Part shown: piece by piece, positions 6,790-13,329 of the stretch | How the letters are laid out: each line of letters opens with the position of its first letter | Numbering within the stretch: the stretch's first letter is position 1 | Notes under the pieces: generated by a model | Databases searched by the model: none | The model's input: the letters and a program-made list of their open reading frames with translations, nothing else | Told to the model about the DNA's origin: nothing | Translations under genes and position numbers: made by a program | NCBI GenBank assembly: GCA_026387805.1 | Contig: JAPLKY010000148.1 | Span: 1-13,329 of the forward strand | Direction of reading: 5' to 3' | From: Candidatus Krumholzibacteriia bacterium | GTDB taxonomy: Bacteria > Krumholzibacteriota > Krumholzibacteriia > Krumholzibacteriales > Krumholzibacteriaceae | DNA: 13,329 bases

Positions 6790-6808
6790 TTGCCTGGGCG
6801 CCGGGCAA
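6790..6808. promoter_or_regulatory. Inverted repeat between PNP and kinase genes
   Basis: TTGCCTG-GGCGC-CGGGCAA is a 7-bp inverted repeat (one G-U pair as RNA) with a 5-nt centre in the 123-bp divergent intergenic space. It sits upstream of the kinase -35 box and within the expected PNP promoter/leader. It could be an operator or an mRNA hairpin. No regulator is identified. Confidence 0.3.
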
Positions 6809-6820
6809 TAACAAAGAGAA

Positions 6821-6849
6821 TGGACAGGCTTGCCGCCCGTTGCTAAAAT
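6821..6849 (+). promoter_or_regulatory. Promoter of the kinase gene, almost abutting the start codon
   Basis: TGGACA (6821-6826) and TAAAAT (6844-6849), separated by 17 nt, make a good sigma70-type promoter with one mismatch in each box. The transcript should begin near 6856, only about 3 nt before the ATG at 6859, so the mRNA would be leaderless or nearly so. The purine stretch GGAAG before the ATG would then lie in untranscribed DNA. Confidence 0.65.
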
Positions 6850-6858
6850 GGAAGCCTC

Positions 6859-9800
6859 ATGGATGACAAATTCATATCCCATTACCGGATCGTCGGCAAG
6901 CTCGGCGCGGGCGGCATGGGCGTCGTCTACCGGGCCGAGGACACGAAGCTCGGACGCACGGTCGCGCTCAAATTCATCGCTCCGCAGGAGATCGAGAGCG
7001 CCGAGGAAAAGGCGCGCTTTCTCCACGAGGCGCAGGCCGCGGCCTCGCTCGGCCACCCCAACATCTGCGTCGTTCACGAAATCGACGAGGCGGACGGTCG
7101 CCTTTTCATGGCGATGGAGTACGTCGACGGGGAAAGCCTGAAGGACCGTATCGCCCGGGGGCCTCTTAAAATCGACGAGACGCTCGAACTCGCGATCCAG
7201 ATTGCGCAGGGGCTCGATGCGGCCCACCGCAAGAGCGTCATTCACCGCGACGTGAAACCGGCGAACATCATGATCGAGTCGGGCGGCCTCGTGAAGATTA
7301 TGGATTTCGGGCTCGCAAAGATGTCCGGGCGAAGCAGGCTCACGAAGATGGGCACGACGCTCGGAACCACGGCCTACATGTCCCCCGAGCAGGCTCGCGG
7401 AGAGGAAGCGGACCGCCGCAGCGACATCTGGGCCCTCGGCGCCGCTATCTACGAAATGGTGGCGGGGCGCACGCCGTTCAAGGGGGACTACGAGCAGGCG
7501 GTGCTCTACTCGATCCTGAACGAGGCGCCGGAGCCGCTGACGGCGGTGCGGGCCGGGGTGCCCATGGAGCTCGACCGCATCGTCGCGAAGGCGCTCGCGA
7601 AGAATCCGTCCGCGAGGTATCAGCACGCCGACGAGCTCGTGGCCGATCTGCGCGCCTTGAAGAAGAGCCTCGAGGCAGGAACCACATCGAGGGCCGGAAC
7701 GGCGGGCGCAACATCGATCCCTGCGCCGGCACCGGGGGAAAAGCCCGCGAAGAAGCGCCTCGCGAAGATATTCATTCCCGCATGCATCACCGCCGCGGCG
7801 GTCATCGCATTCTTCCTTCTCAGGCCCGTGCTTTTCGGCGGCGCCATCGCCACGGGCCGCCACCCCGTCGCCGTGATCACCTTCGAGAACCAGACAGGCG
7901 ACCCGCAGTACGACAACCTCAAGAAGGTGATTCCGAACCTCCTCATCACGAGCCTCGAGCAATCGAAGTACCTCCAGGTCGTCACCTGGGAGCGGCTGCG
8001 CGATCTCGCCAAGCAGGCGGGAAAGCGGGGCGTCGAGGATATCGACGCGGACCTCGGCTTCGAGATCTGCCGCCGCGAGAAGATCGACGCCATCGTCATC
8101 GGGAGCTTCACCAAGCTCGGCGACAGGTTCGTAACCGACATCAAGGTGCTCGACGTCGGATCGAAGGGGAGCCTCGCGGTCGCGAAGGCCGACGGCCGGG
8201 GGCTCGAGAGCATTCCTGAGCAAGTGGATAGATTGAGCCGGCAGATCTCCCGCGGCGTCGGCCTCTCCGAGCGGAAGATCGAGGAGACACAGCGTTCCGT
8301 CATCGACGTGACCACATCCTCGGTCGACGCCTACACGTATTTCCTCAAGGGAAGGGACGCACTCGAGAGGCTCTACTACGATGAGGCGGTCCGGGACTTC
8401 ACAAAGGCCCTCGAGATCGATTCGACGTTCGCCGTCGCCTACCTCTTCCTCGGAAAGGCCCATTCCGCCGCCTTCAACAGAGCCGAGGCCGCGCGATCGT
8501 ATCGGGAGGCGCTGCGTCATGCCACCAAGGCTACGGAGCGCGAGCGTTTCTATATCAACGCCGAATACGCCGTATCGGTCGAGAACAATAGAGATGAGGG
8601 GATACGAATATACCGGAAGCTCCTCGAGAAATATCCGCGCGAGAAGTATGCGTGGAATTTCCTGGGCGATCTCTACCGCATGAAGGGCATGAACCGCGAG
8701 GGCATCGCGTGCCAGGAACGCGCCATCGAGCTCGATCCGACGTTCGGAAGAGCCCTCAATGACCTCGCGTACGGCCATCTTGCCATGGCGAACTACGAGA
8801 AGGCGCTCGAGGTCTTCCAGCGATACAGCGCTCTCTTTCCCGGCGACGCGAATCCCTACGATTCCATGGGGGAAACGTACTTTGGAATGGGGAAGCTCGA
8901 CGAAGCGGCCCTGATGTACGGAAAGGCGTTCGCGCTGAAACCGATGATGAGCTCGGCCATGATGCTCGCCTACCTATACGGCATGCGAGGGGATTATCGC
9001 GAGGCGGCCTCGTGGATCGAACGGTACATGCAGCTGGAGACGCTATCCGGACAGCTCGTGGTCGATTATATCTGGAAAGCGACTTTTCGTTCGTGTCTCG
9101 GGGGATTCGACCAGAGCGTGCGGGACGTTCGGCGGGCGTTCGCGATAGCCGATTCGACCGGTAATGCCGGCATGATGGGGGTCGCAAGGCAGGTCGAGGG
9201 GGATATGCTTTTTGAATGGGGACGACTCGGCGAAGCACGCGAGCTCTTTCAGGAACGGTATATCGTTCCCGGGGTCGACTTTGCATCGTCTCCCTATGCG
9301 GCCGCGTATCGGGAATGTCACCTGGGGCTTCTCGATGTGGCGGCGGGCGACACGGGGTCGGCACGCGAGGCGGCGAAGAGACTCGAAGCACTGCTTTCCG
9401 CCGTGCGCGCTGTTTCTCAGGTCGACGGCCTCCGCGCGGCAAACTGGCTCGCCCTTCTCAAGGCGGAGCTCCTTCTTGCGGAGGGACGACCGGATGACGC
9501 CATTCGACGCATAACGAGCGATTTCAAGCTGCGCGTGCCGTCCGTCAGCCCGGAGCTGTTCTACATGAATGTGCCTTTCATGCAAGATGTTCTCGCGAGG
9601 GCGTATGCGGTAAAAGGCGACCTCAATCGGGCGATCGGCGAGTACAGGAGACTCCTCACGTTCGACCCCGTAAGCAAAGACAGGCGGTTGAAGAATCCCC
9701 GCTACGAGTACCGTCTCGCGAAGCTCCTCGAGAAGAGTGGCAAGCCCACCGAGGCACTCGATCATTACCGAATATTCCTGCAATACTGGCGGGACGCCGA

Positions 9801-9873
9801 CCCCGGGCTCCCCGAGCTCATCGACGCGAAGGCGCGAGTCGCGGCGCTCGGGAGCTCGGTCGTGAAGCAGTAG
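6859..9873 (+). CDS. Membrane Ser/Thr protein kinase with CsgG/TolB-like domain and TPR repeats
   Basis: Hanks-type (PknB-like) kinase of 1004 residues. The kinase domain (about 9-268) is complete: glycine loop GAGGMG (16-21), VALK Lys38, alpha-C Glu57, HRDVKPAN (129-136) with Asp131 and Asn136, DFG (149-151), activation loop with Thr at 162, 166, 167, 170 and 171, and SPE (175-177). A Pro/Ala-rich linker (about 272-298) leads to one membrane helix (about 303-323). Beyond it is an alpha/beta domain (about 335-470) beginning HPVAVITFENQTGD, like the nucleotide-free TolB/CsgG-type domains seen in such kinases. TPR-like helical repeats follow (about 490-980: ALERLYYDEAVRDFTKALEI, ACQERAIELDP, YEKALEVF, LDEAALMYGKAFAL, LNRAIGEYRRLL). 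The kinase should be cytoplasmic and the TolB-TPR part extracytoplasmic, acting as sensor or scaffold; ligand and substrates are unknown. The gene is divergent from PNP and followed 80 bp later by an exported-protein gene on the same strand, a possible partner. Confidence 0.95.
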   Translation: MDDKFISHYRIVGKLGAGGMGVVYRAEDTKLGRTVALKFIAPQEIESAEEKARFLHEAQAAASLGHPNICVVHEIDEADGRLFMAMEYVDGESLKDRIARGPLKIDETLELAIQIAQGLDAAHRKSVIHRDVKPANIMIESGGLVKIMDFGLAKMSGRSRLTKMGTTLGTTAYMSPEQARGEEADRRSDIWALGAAIYEMVAGRTPFKGDYEQAVLYSILNEAPEPLTAVRAGVPMELDRIVAKALAKNPSARYQHADELVADLRALKKSLEAGTTSRAGTAGATSIPAPAPGEKPAKKRLAKIFIPACITAAAVIAFFLLRPVLFGGAIATGRHPVAVITFENQTGDPQYDNLKKVIPNLLITSLEQSKYLQVVTWERLRDLAKQAGKRGVEDIDADLGFEICRREKIDAIVIGSFTKLGDRFVTDIKVLDVGSKGSLAVAKADGRGLESIPEQVDRLSRQISRGVGLSERKIEETQRSVIDVTTSSVDAYTYFLKGRDALERLYYDEAVRDFTKALEIDSTFAVAYLFLGKAHSAAFNRAEAARSYREALRHATKATERERFYINAEYAVSVENNRDEGIRIYRKLLEKYPREKYAWNFLGDLYRMKGMNREGIACQERAIELDPTFGRALNDLAYGHLAMANYEKALEVFQRYSALFPGDANPYDSMGETYFGMGKLDEAALMYGKAFALKPMMSSAMMLAYLYGMRGDYREAASWIERYMQLETLSGQLVVDYIWKATFRSCLGGFDQSVRDVRRAFAIADSTGNAGMMGVARQVEGDMLFEWGRLGEARELFQERYIVPGVDFASSPYAAAYRECHLGLLDVAAGDTGSAREAAKRLEALLSAVRAVSQVDGLRAANWLALLKAELLLAEGRPDDAIRRITSDFKLRVPSVSPELFYMNVPFMQDVLARAYAVKGDLNRAIGEYRRLLTFDPVSKDRRLKNPRYEYRLAKLLEKSGKPTEALDHYRIFLQYWRDADPGLPELIDAKARVAALGSSVVKQ

Positions 9874-9893
9874 CTTTCTCCGAAGAATCGGCA

Positions 9894-9899
9894 TATAAT
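9894..9899 (+). promoter_or_regulatory. Possible -10 element for the Cys-rich exported protein gene
   Basis: A perfect TATAAT lies 20 bp after the kinase stop and 54 bp before the next ATG. No convincing -35 is found at 16-18 bp spacing (TAGCTT at 17). The downstream gene may have its own promoter or be read through from the kinase gene. Confidence 0.35.
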
Positions 9900-9953
9900 C
9901 TTTGCAGAATCTCCATAACATGAAACGCCGACTGCCCTGCAGGAGGAACCGCC

Positions 9954-10847
9954 ATGCGAGTCATAATGCTGTCGCTTTGTGCTGCCATCGTCGCGCTCCC
10001 GGGCCCGGTGCCCGCCGCGGACTATGTATATCCCGGCGATCGCCAATGGATCTACTGCGCGGAACATGCCGAAGAATGCTATATCTCCTGCGACAACGGC
10101 TATTGGGTCTGTCCGAGCCTCGACACGATGTTCGTCTTCATTCGGGCGAACGATCCCGTCGGCGTCTCGCGCGCCCATTTTCGGCTGGAGGCGGACTACC
10201 CGTGCTGTGATTCCATACAAGCAGTCATCCCGTGCCCCGGCGTCGTCATCGAGAGCGGAGATATAAGAGATGGAATAACGATCTCGTTTCCGGCCTTCCT
10301 ATCAGGGCATTTCAAGGCGCTGGCTCTCGTGCTCTGGCACGATGGTCAGGACCCGCCGAAGTACATGGGGAACTACGGCTTCGGGATACGGGACGCATGG
10401 CTCGAACGCTCGAACGACGAAACCGTCCCCCTGTCCGACTATTGGACGACGGGCTTGTACCCCGACTGCTATACGACGTCGCTCTTCTGGTATCATCCCG
10501 ACACCATGGACGTCTTCATCGGGAGCCAGACGGACGTCAAGATTCAGTGGGAATTGGACGGCGCGTACTACTTCGGCTTCTATGTATCGATCGCCGATGA
10601 GCAAGGCTGGGTGAACGATTTCACTCCGAACGGCATTTGGTGGACCGGCTGTTTCACCTGCATATGGCACATCGAAACCATGCATATATTCGCCGAGCTT
10701 CCCGGGGACGTGCCCGCGGGAACGCTGAGCACCCTCACGATCACGCGGCAGAATGGAAGCCCGCTGCGAAGCTTCGTTCTTCGAGCTGTGCCCCCCGTCG
10801 CAACAGAAAAGCAGTCGTGGGGAAAGATCAAGAATCTCTTCAAGTAG
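9954..10847 (+). CDS. Exported Cys-rich protein of unknown function
   Basis: I do not recognise this 297-residue protein. An excellent Shine-Dalgarno sequence (AGGAGG, 7 nt before ATG) and a signal peptide (MRVIMLSLCAAIVAL, cleavage near residue 21 after PAA) show it is translated and exported. The mature part has ten Cys (35, 42, 46, 53, 84, 85, 94, 172, 233, 236), which is compatible with a disulfide-stabilised extracytoplasmic fold. It is rich in Trp, Tyr and Asp and looks all-beta (for example MDVFIGSQTDVKIQWEL and GAYYFGFYVSI). Residues about 250-280 have a PAGTLSTLTITRQNGSP stretch typical of a closing beta-sandwich strand pair. It ends in a separate short tail SWGKIKNLFK after a linker, with no FlgD-like sorting domain. 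It lies 80 bp after the kinase gene on the same strand, so co-expression is plausible. It converges on the DUF167 gene with a 65-bp gap and no clear terminator. Confidence 0.85.
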   Translation: MRVIMLSLCAAIVALPGPVPAADYVYPGDRQWIYCAEHAEECYISCDNGYWVCPSLDTMFVFIRANDPVGVSRAHFRLEADYPCCDSIQAVIPCPGVVIESGDIRDGITISFPAFLSGHFKALALVLWHDGQDPPKYMGNYGFGIRDAWLERSNDETVPLSDYWTTGLYPDCYTTSLFWYHPDTMDVFIGSQTDVKIQWELDGAYYFGFYVSIADEQGWVNDFTPNGIWWTGCFTCIWHIETMHIFAELPGDVPAGTLSTLTITRQNGSPLRSFVLRAVPPVATEKQSWGKIKNLFK

Positions 10848-10912
10848 ATTTCATCGGGGATGGCGCGCGTCGCGGCGCCCGGGTCCTCTCGGAGCTGAAA
10901 CACATCAACAGT

Positions 10913-11209
10913 CTAGCCGATATCGGGAAGCGCTCTGAGCTCGGCTGCGATCGAGGCGGGCGCGGAAACGATCTTGCTCCTCGATTTCTCGCCCGACTCT
11001 ACGACGATCTCGCGCCTGGCGACCGCGAAGCGCTTCGCGAGAAATCTCACGAGCTCCTTGTTCGCCTCCCCCTCATGCGGCGGGGCGGCCACTTTAATAC
11101 GAAGCTCCCCGGCTACGTTCCAGCCGAGGAGCTCGTCTCGAGGGGCTGCGGGTTGAACTCTGACGCGGAACCGGATCCGCCCTTCGTCGCTATCCTTGAT
11201 TTCCTTCAT
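10913..11209 (-). CDS. DUF167 (YggU-like) family protein
   Basis: A small protein of 98 residues of the DUF167/YggU family, whose biochemical role is not established. The family pattern is clear: FRVRVQPAAPRDELLG (residues 14-29), GELRIKVAAPPHEGEAN (33-49), then KELVRFLAKRFAV and a GEKSRSKIV-type Gly-Ser-Lys end. It is the last gene of the yggS-yggT-divIVA operon: its ATG at 11209 lies inside the end of divIVA (20-bp overlap), implying translational coupling. A TTG start at 11218 would add three residues and increase the overlap; neither start has a well-spaced Shine-Dalgarno sequence. In E. coli the homologue follows yggT, so the pairing with yggS/yggT is conserved across distant bacteria. 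Confidence 0.9.
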   Translation of the reverse strand: MKEIKDSDEGRIRFRVRVQPAAPRDELLGWNVAGELRIKVAAPPHEGEANKELVRFLAKRFAVARREIVVESGEKSRSKIVSAPASIAAELRALPDIG

Positions 11210-12503
11210 CCTTCGCAAGGTTGGTCAGGTTCTTTCTGAGATCTTCCATCGACCATGTCGATTCCGAATTCATGTTGGCATTCGCCGGCTGGGGCGCGGA
11301 CTCTTGCTGGCGCACGGGTTCCTGGGCCTGTGCGGGCGCCTGGGACGGCATCTGCGCCGTCTCCCTGCGCTGCGGCGCCCCTTCCGCCGCGCCGGTGACT
11401 TCCTTCAGACTCGAGAGGGCGCTCTCGAAATCCGCGTCGTCCATGCGGGGCGGCGGCGCGGGCTGATGGGCCGGTTGCTGCTGGGGCGGTTGCTGCTGGG
11501 GCGGCTGCTGCTGGGGCGGCTGCTGAAATTCCTGCGGGTGCTGCCCCGGGATCTCGTAGTTCTTCCAGTCGGTCGGCTGCTTGCGAACCTCGTACTGCCT
11601 CCAGTCATCCTGGGCTCTCGGAGCCGCGCTCTGCGCCTGCTGGGGCGGGGCGGCCTGCGCCTGCTCATGCGGAGCAGTCTGAGCCTGCCGGGGCGGCGCT
11701 GCCTGTCCCTGATGGCCGGGCTCGGTACTGACCTCGGAAATCGTCGCGCCAAGCGGCTCGATGTTCAGCTGCTGGGACGGCTTCGGTCCCGGCGCGGCGA
11801 AGACGTTCGTGTCCTCGGGCGGCTTCGCCTTTTGATTGGGATTCTCGCGCGTTTCGAATCCGGGCCTCGGCATCTGCGGCCGCGGCTCATCCTCGCGCCT
11901 GCGCGGCTCGTCTCCCCACGTAACCTTGTCCTTCGGCTCATGGCCGAACTCTTCGGTGATCTTGTCGCGGCTCATGCGCGGAGGCGCGGCCGGCTTCCGC
12001 ACGTCCTCTTCCACCTGCTGGCCGATCTTCTCGATCGCCTGGTCCACGCCCGCAAAATCCTCCTGGAAACCGTCGAGCATCTTCTTGTGGGTGTCGAGGA
12101 GCGATTTGAGACGCCCGATATAGCCGTCCTTGTTCTTCTTGAGCTCGAGTATCTCGCGGCGAAGCTGGCTCGTGTGGGCGCGAATCGTTTCGGAGGCCTT
12201 TTCGGCCTCCATCTCGGCCTCCCGGATCATGAGGCTCGCCTCGCGGCGCGCGTTCTCCTTCGCCTCATGCGTGAGCTTCTCCGCGGTGAGGAGCGTGTTA
12301 CGCAGGTTCGTCTCGATCGCCTTGAACTCATTGAGGCGCTCCTCAAGAGCGACGAGACGCTCGCGCAGACTCTTGTTGTCGGAGAGAACGGCCTCGTATT
12401 CGTCGGCGATCGTGTTGAGAAACGCGTACACCTCTTCGGAATCGAGACCGCGCATGACCTTCTTGAACTCCTGCTTCCTGATATCGAGCGGCGTAACTCT
12501 CAT
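11190..12503 (-). CDS. divIVA: DivIVA-domain protein with long disordered C-terminal region
   Basis: Cytoplasmic scaffold of the DivIVA family, which recognises curved membrane at poles and division sites. It has 437 residues. The N-terminal domain (1 to about 60) has the signature TPLDIRKQEFKKVMRGLD followed by EEVYAFLNTIADEYE. A coiled coil continues to about 165 (heptad-rich, charged: LRERLVALEERLNEFKAIE). From about 170 to 410 the chain is predicted disordered, rich in Pro, Gln and Ala, with three PPQQQ repeats (329-343) and two W-x-x-Y-E motifs (W301, W313). Two short helical patches remain: DADFESALSSLKEVTG (356-371) and the C-terminal STWSMEDLRKNLTNLAKDEG. The region after 170 is much longer than in B. 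subtilis DivIVA (164 residues in all). AGGAGG lies 7 nt before the ATG. It follows yggT by 21 bp and overlaps DUF167, so it is a middle gene of the operon. Confidence 0.92.
   Translation of the reverse strand: MRVTPLDIRKQEFKKVMRGLDSEEVYAFLNTIADEYEAVLSDNKSLRERLVALEERLNEFKAIETNLRNTLLTAEKLTHEAKENARREASLMIREAEMEAEKASETIRAHTSQLRREILELKKNKDGYIGRLKSLLDTHKKMLDGFQEDFAGVDQAIEKIGQQVEEDVRKPAAPPRMSRDKITEEFGHEPKDKVTWGDEPRRREDEPRPQMPRPGFETRENPNQKAKPPEDTNVFAAPGPKPSQQLNIEPLGATISEVSTEPGHQGQAAPPRQAQTAPHEQAQAAPPQQAQSAAPRAQDDWRQYEVRKQPTDWKNYEIPGQHPQEFQQPPQQQPPQQQPPQQQPAHQPAPPPRMDDADFESALSSLKEVTGAAEGAPQRRETAQMPSQAPAQAQEPVRQQESAPQPANANMNSESTWSMEDLRKNLTNLAKDEGNQG
11473..11525. repeat. 15-bp tandem repeat inside divIVA (about 3.5 copies)
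   Basis: A 15-bp unit (GGTTGCTGCTGGGGC on the plus strand, with one T/C variant) repeats head to tail at 11473, 11488 and 11503, plus a partial copy to 11525. It encodes the PPQQQ repeats of the disordered region. As the unit is a multiple of three, copy-number change would alter length without a frameshift. Confidence 0.85.
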
Positions 12504-12524
12504 CGTGCTGCCTCCTGAGCCCGG

Positions 12525-12782
12525 CTAGAGCCGGTATCGTTTAATGCCGAACACCGCGGCTTGCATAACGGCGGCGAGTATCAGTGACGCAACGTCGAGC
12601 CTCCACGCGGGCAGGATCCTTCTCAAGGGAGCGAGGAGCGGCCCATAAATCTTGTCGAGTGCATGGAGCAGCCGGCTTCGTGTCTCAACCGCCTTCAGGT
12701 ATACGTAAACGAGCGTAATGAATGTCGCCGTGTTGAGAGAAGCAATTATAAGACCAATTCCATCAGTGACAACGTAGCCCAT
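12525..12782 (-). CDS. yggT: YggT/YlmG family membrane protein
   Basis: A small inner-membrane protein of 85 residues with two membrane helices (about 8-28 and 63-82) joined by a basic loop. The family signature is the loop KIYGPLLAPLRRILPAWRLD followed by a second helix beginning VASLILA; YggT proteins typically have Y-P-(I/L)L-x-P-(I/L)R+-(I/L)-P before the second helix. In B. subtilis the homologue YlmG belongs to the ylm division cluster, and homologues are linked to division or membrane homeostasis; the molecular role is not settled. The start ATG at 12782 has a moderate AAAAGG upstream. It lies between yggS (104 bp upstream) and divIVA (21 bp downstream), matching the ylmE-ylmG-divIVA order but without an intervening sepF. 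Confidence 0.9.
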   Translation of the reverse strand: MGYVVTDGIGLIIASLNTATFITLVYVYLKAVETRSRLLHALDKIYGPLLAPLRRILPAWRLDVASLILAAVMQAAVFGIKRYRL

Positions 12783-12802
12783 AATTCACGCCTTTTCAAT
12801 AC

Positions 12803-12808
12803 ATTATA
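12803..12808 (-). promoter_or_regulatory. Possible -10 element upstream of yggT
   Basis: A perfect TATAAT on the minus strand lies just over 20 nt before the yggT ATG, in the gap after yggS. The -35 position is GC-rich (CCCGCG at 17 nt) and falls in a hairpin, so this may be only a weak internal promoter or chance. Confidence 0.25.
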
Positions 12809-12817
12809 TTCGAGTGC

Positions 12818-12842
12818 GGCGGTCGCGCGGGGGCCGACCGCC
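12818..12842. repeat. Perfect 8-bp inverted repeat between yggS and yggT
   Basis: GGCGGTCG (12818-12825) and CGACCGCC (12835-12842) form a GC-only-plus-one-AT stem with a 9-nt loop in the intergenic gap of the operon. No U tract follows on the minus strand, so it is more likely a processing or stability element, or a partial attenuator, than a full terminator. Confidence 0.5.
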
Positions 12843-12886
12843 CCGGCGCGGTGGGCGACCGCTCAGTCGCGGTGCCTGTTTTTTTA

Positions 12887-13329
12887 TCAGCCGGCCGTCC
12901 GCTCGCCGAAGAGAATGCGCCCGAGACGGATCATCGTTGAGCCTTCGGCGATCGCGATCTCGAAGTCATCGGTCATGCCCATCGAGAGATGCGTCATCGA
13001 GACGTTCTCGATGCGGGCGACGTCGATCCCCTCCTTGATGCGCCGGAGCCTCGCGAACGCGGCGCCCACGGCTCTCGCGTCGCTCACGAGCGGCCCCACG
13101 GTCATGAGACCGCGTATGCGGAGATTCGAGAGCTTCGCCATGAGCTCGCACGCGCCCAGAATCTCATCGGGCGGCAGGCCGAATTTCGATTCCTCGCCGC
13201 TCGTGTTCACCTCGAGGAGAATATCGGTGGTGATACCGGCCGTCGCCCCCGCGCGGCTCAGGTGCTCGGCGAGCCGGAAGGAATCGACCGACTGAATGAG
13301 CGCGAATCGGCCGATGACCTTCGCGACCT
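12887..13329 (-). CDS. yggS: YggS/YlmE family PLP-binding protein (PLPHP), C-terminal part (runs off right edge)
   Basis: PLP-homeostasis protein of the alanine-racemase N-terminal-like fold. It binds pyridoxal phosphate but has no confirmed catalytic reaction; it affects B6 and amino/keto-acid balance. The last 146 residues are visible, from within the IGRF-LIQSVDS strand to the stop. Recognisable motifs are SVDSFRLAEHL, EVNTSGEESKFG, LRIRGLMTVGPL, LSMGMTDDFEIAI and EGSTMIRLGRILFGER, whose Ser/Thr and Arg contact the phosphate and the pyridine ring. The PLP lysine lies in the missing N-terminal part. A shorter in-frame ATG at 13210 is internal and not the start. It is the first visible gene of the minus-strand operon leading to yggT, divIVA and DUF167. 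Confidence 0.95.
   Translation of the reverse strand, partial: VAKVIGRFALIQSVDSFRLAEHLSRAGATAGITTDILLEVNTSGEESKFGLPPDEILGACELMAKLSNLRIRGLMTVGPLVSDARAVGAAFARLRRIKEGIDVARIENVSMTHLSMGMTDDFEIAIAEGSTMIRLGRILFGERTAG

Noticed and set aside
6736..8778. Continuous minus-strand open frame of about 680 codons upstream of PNP, antisense to the kinase
   Set aside because: It mirrors the kinase gene, whose motifs are intact, and has composition typical of the complement of GC-rich codons. PNP itself begins at GTG 6735 with a Shine-Dalgarno sequence and normal family length.
11196..12518. Plus-strand ORF of 440 codons antisense to divIVA
   Set aside because: It is Leu/Arg/Gly-rich shadow sequence; the minus strand encodes the DivIVA signature with an AGGAGG ribosome-binding site.

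Overview
The window is a GC-rich bacterial chromosome segment with no rRNA, tRNA, CRISPR array or insertion sequence that I can recognise. Three things point to an uncultured lineage of the FCB group or a neighbouring candidate phylum (for example Eisenbacteria- or Krumholzibacteria-like): a very large exoprotein ending in a FlgD-like/type 9-style sorting domain, a Ser/Thr kinase fused to a CsgG/TolB-like domain and TPRs, and a ylmE-ylmG-divIVA cluster. The phylum is inference; no marker gene settles it. Several near-consensus sigma70-type promoters (TTGACA-N17-TATAAG, TTGACA-N17-TAGAAT, TGGACA-N17-TAAAAT) can be read directly.

Layout from left to right: (1) 1-1280, minus, the N-terminal 426 residues of isoleucyl-tRNA synthetase, with its own promoter and a structured leader. 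(2) 1571-4633, minus, a 1020-residue secreted multidomain protein with a terminator behind it and a leader of about 330 nt containing hairpins and a 26-codon upstream ORF. (3) 5484-5783, plus, a small RRM RNA-binding protein closed by a bidirectional terminator. (4) 5911-6735, minus, purine nucleoside phosphorylase. (5) 6859-9873, plus, the receptor-like kinase-TPR protein, divergent from (4) and probably made from a nearly leaderless mRNA. (6) 9954-10847, plus, an unrecognised Cys-rich exported protein. (7) 10913 to the right edge, minus, a tight operon in transcription order yggS/ylmE (partial), yggT/ylmG, divIVA, yggU-like (DUF167).

The minus-strand housekeeping genes (yggS-yggT-divIVA-yggU, then PNP, then ileS) recall the Gram-positive ylmE-ylmG-divIVA-ileS division cluster and the E. 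coli yggS-yggT-yggU cluster. Here the series is broken up by plus-strand signalling, RNA-binding and secreted-protein genes and by the large exoprotein. The items most worth a second look are the swapped HIGH motif (GVHH) in IleRS, the leader/uORF of the exoprotein, the near-leaderless kinase transcript, the kinase architecture, and the orphan Cys-rich secreted protein with a distinctive C-terminal tail.
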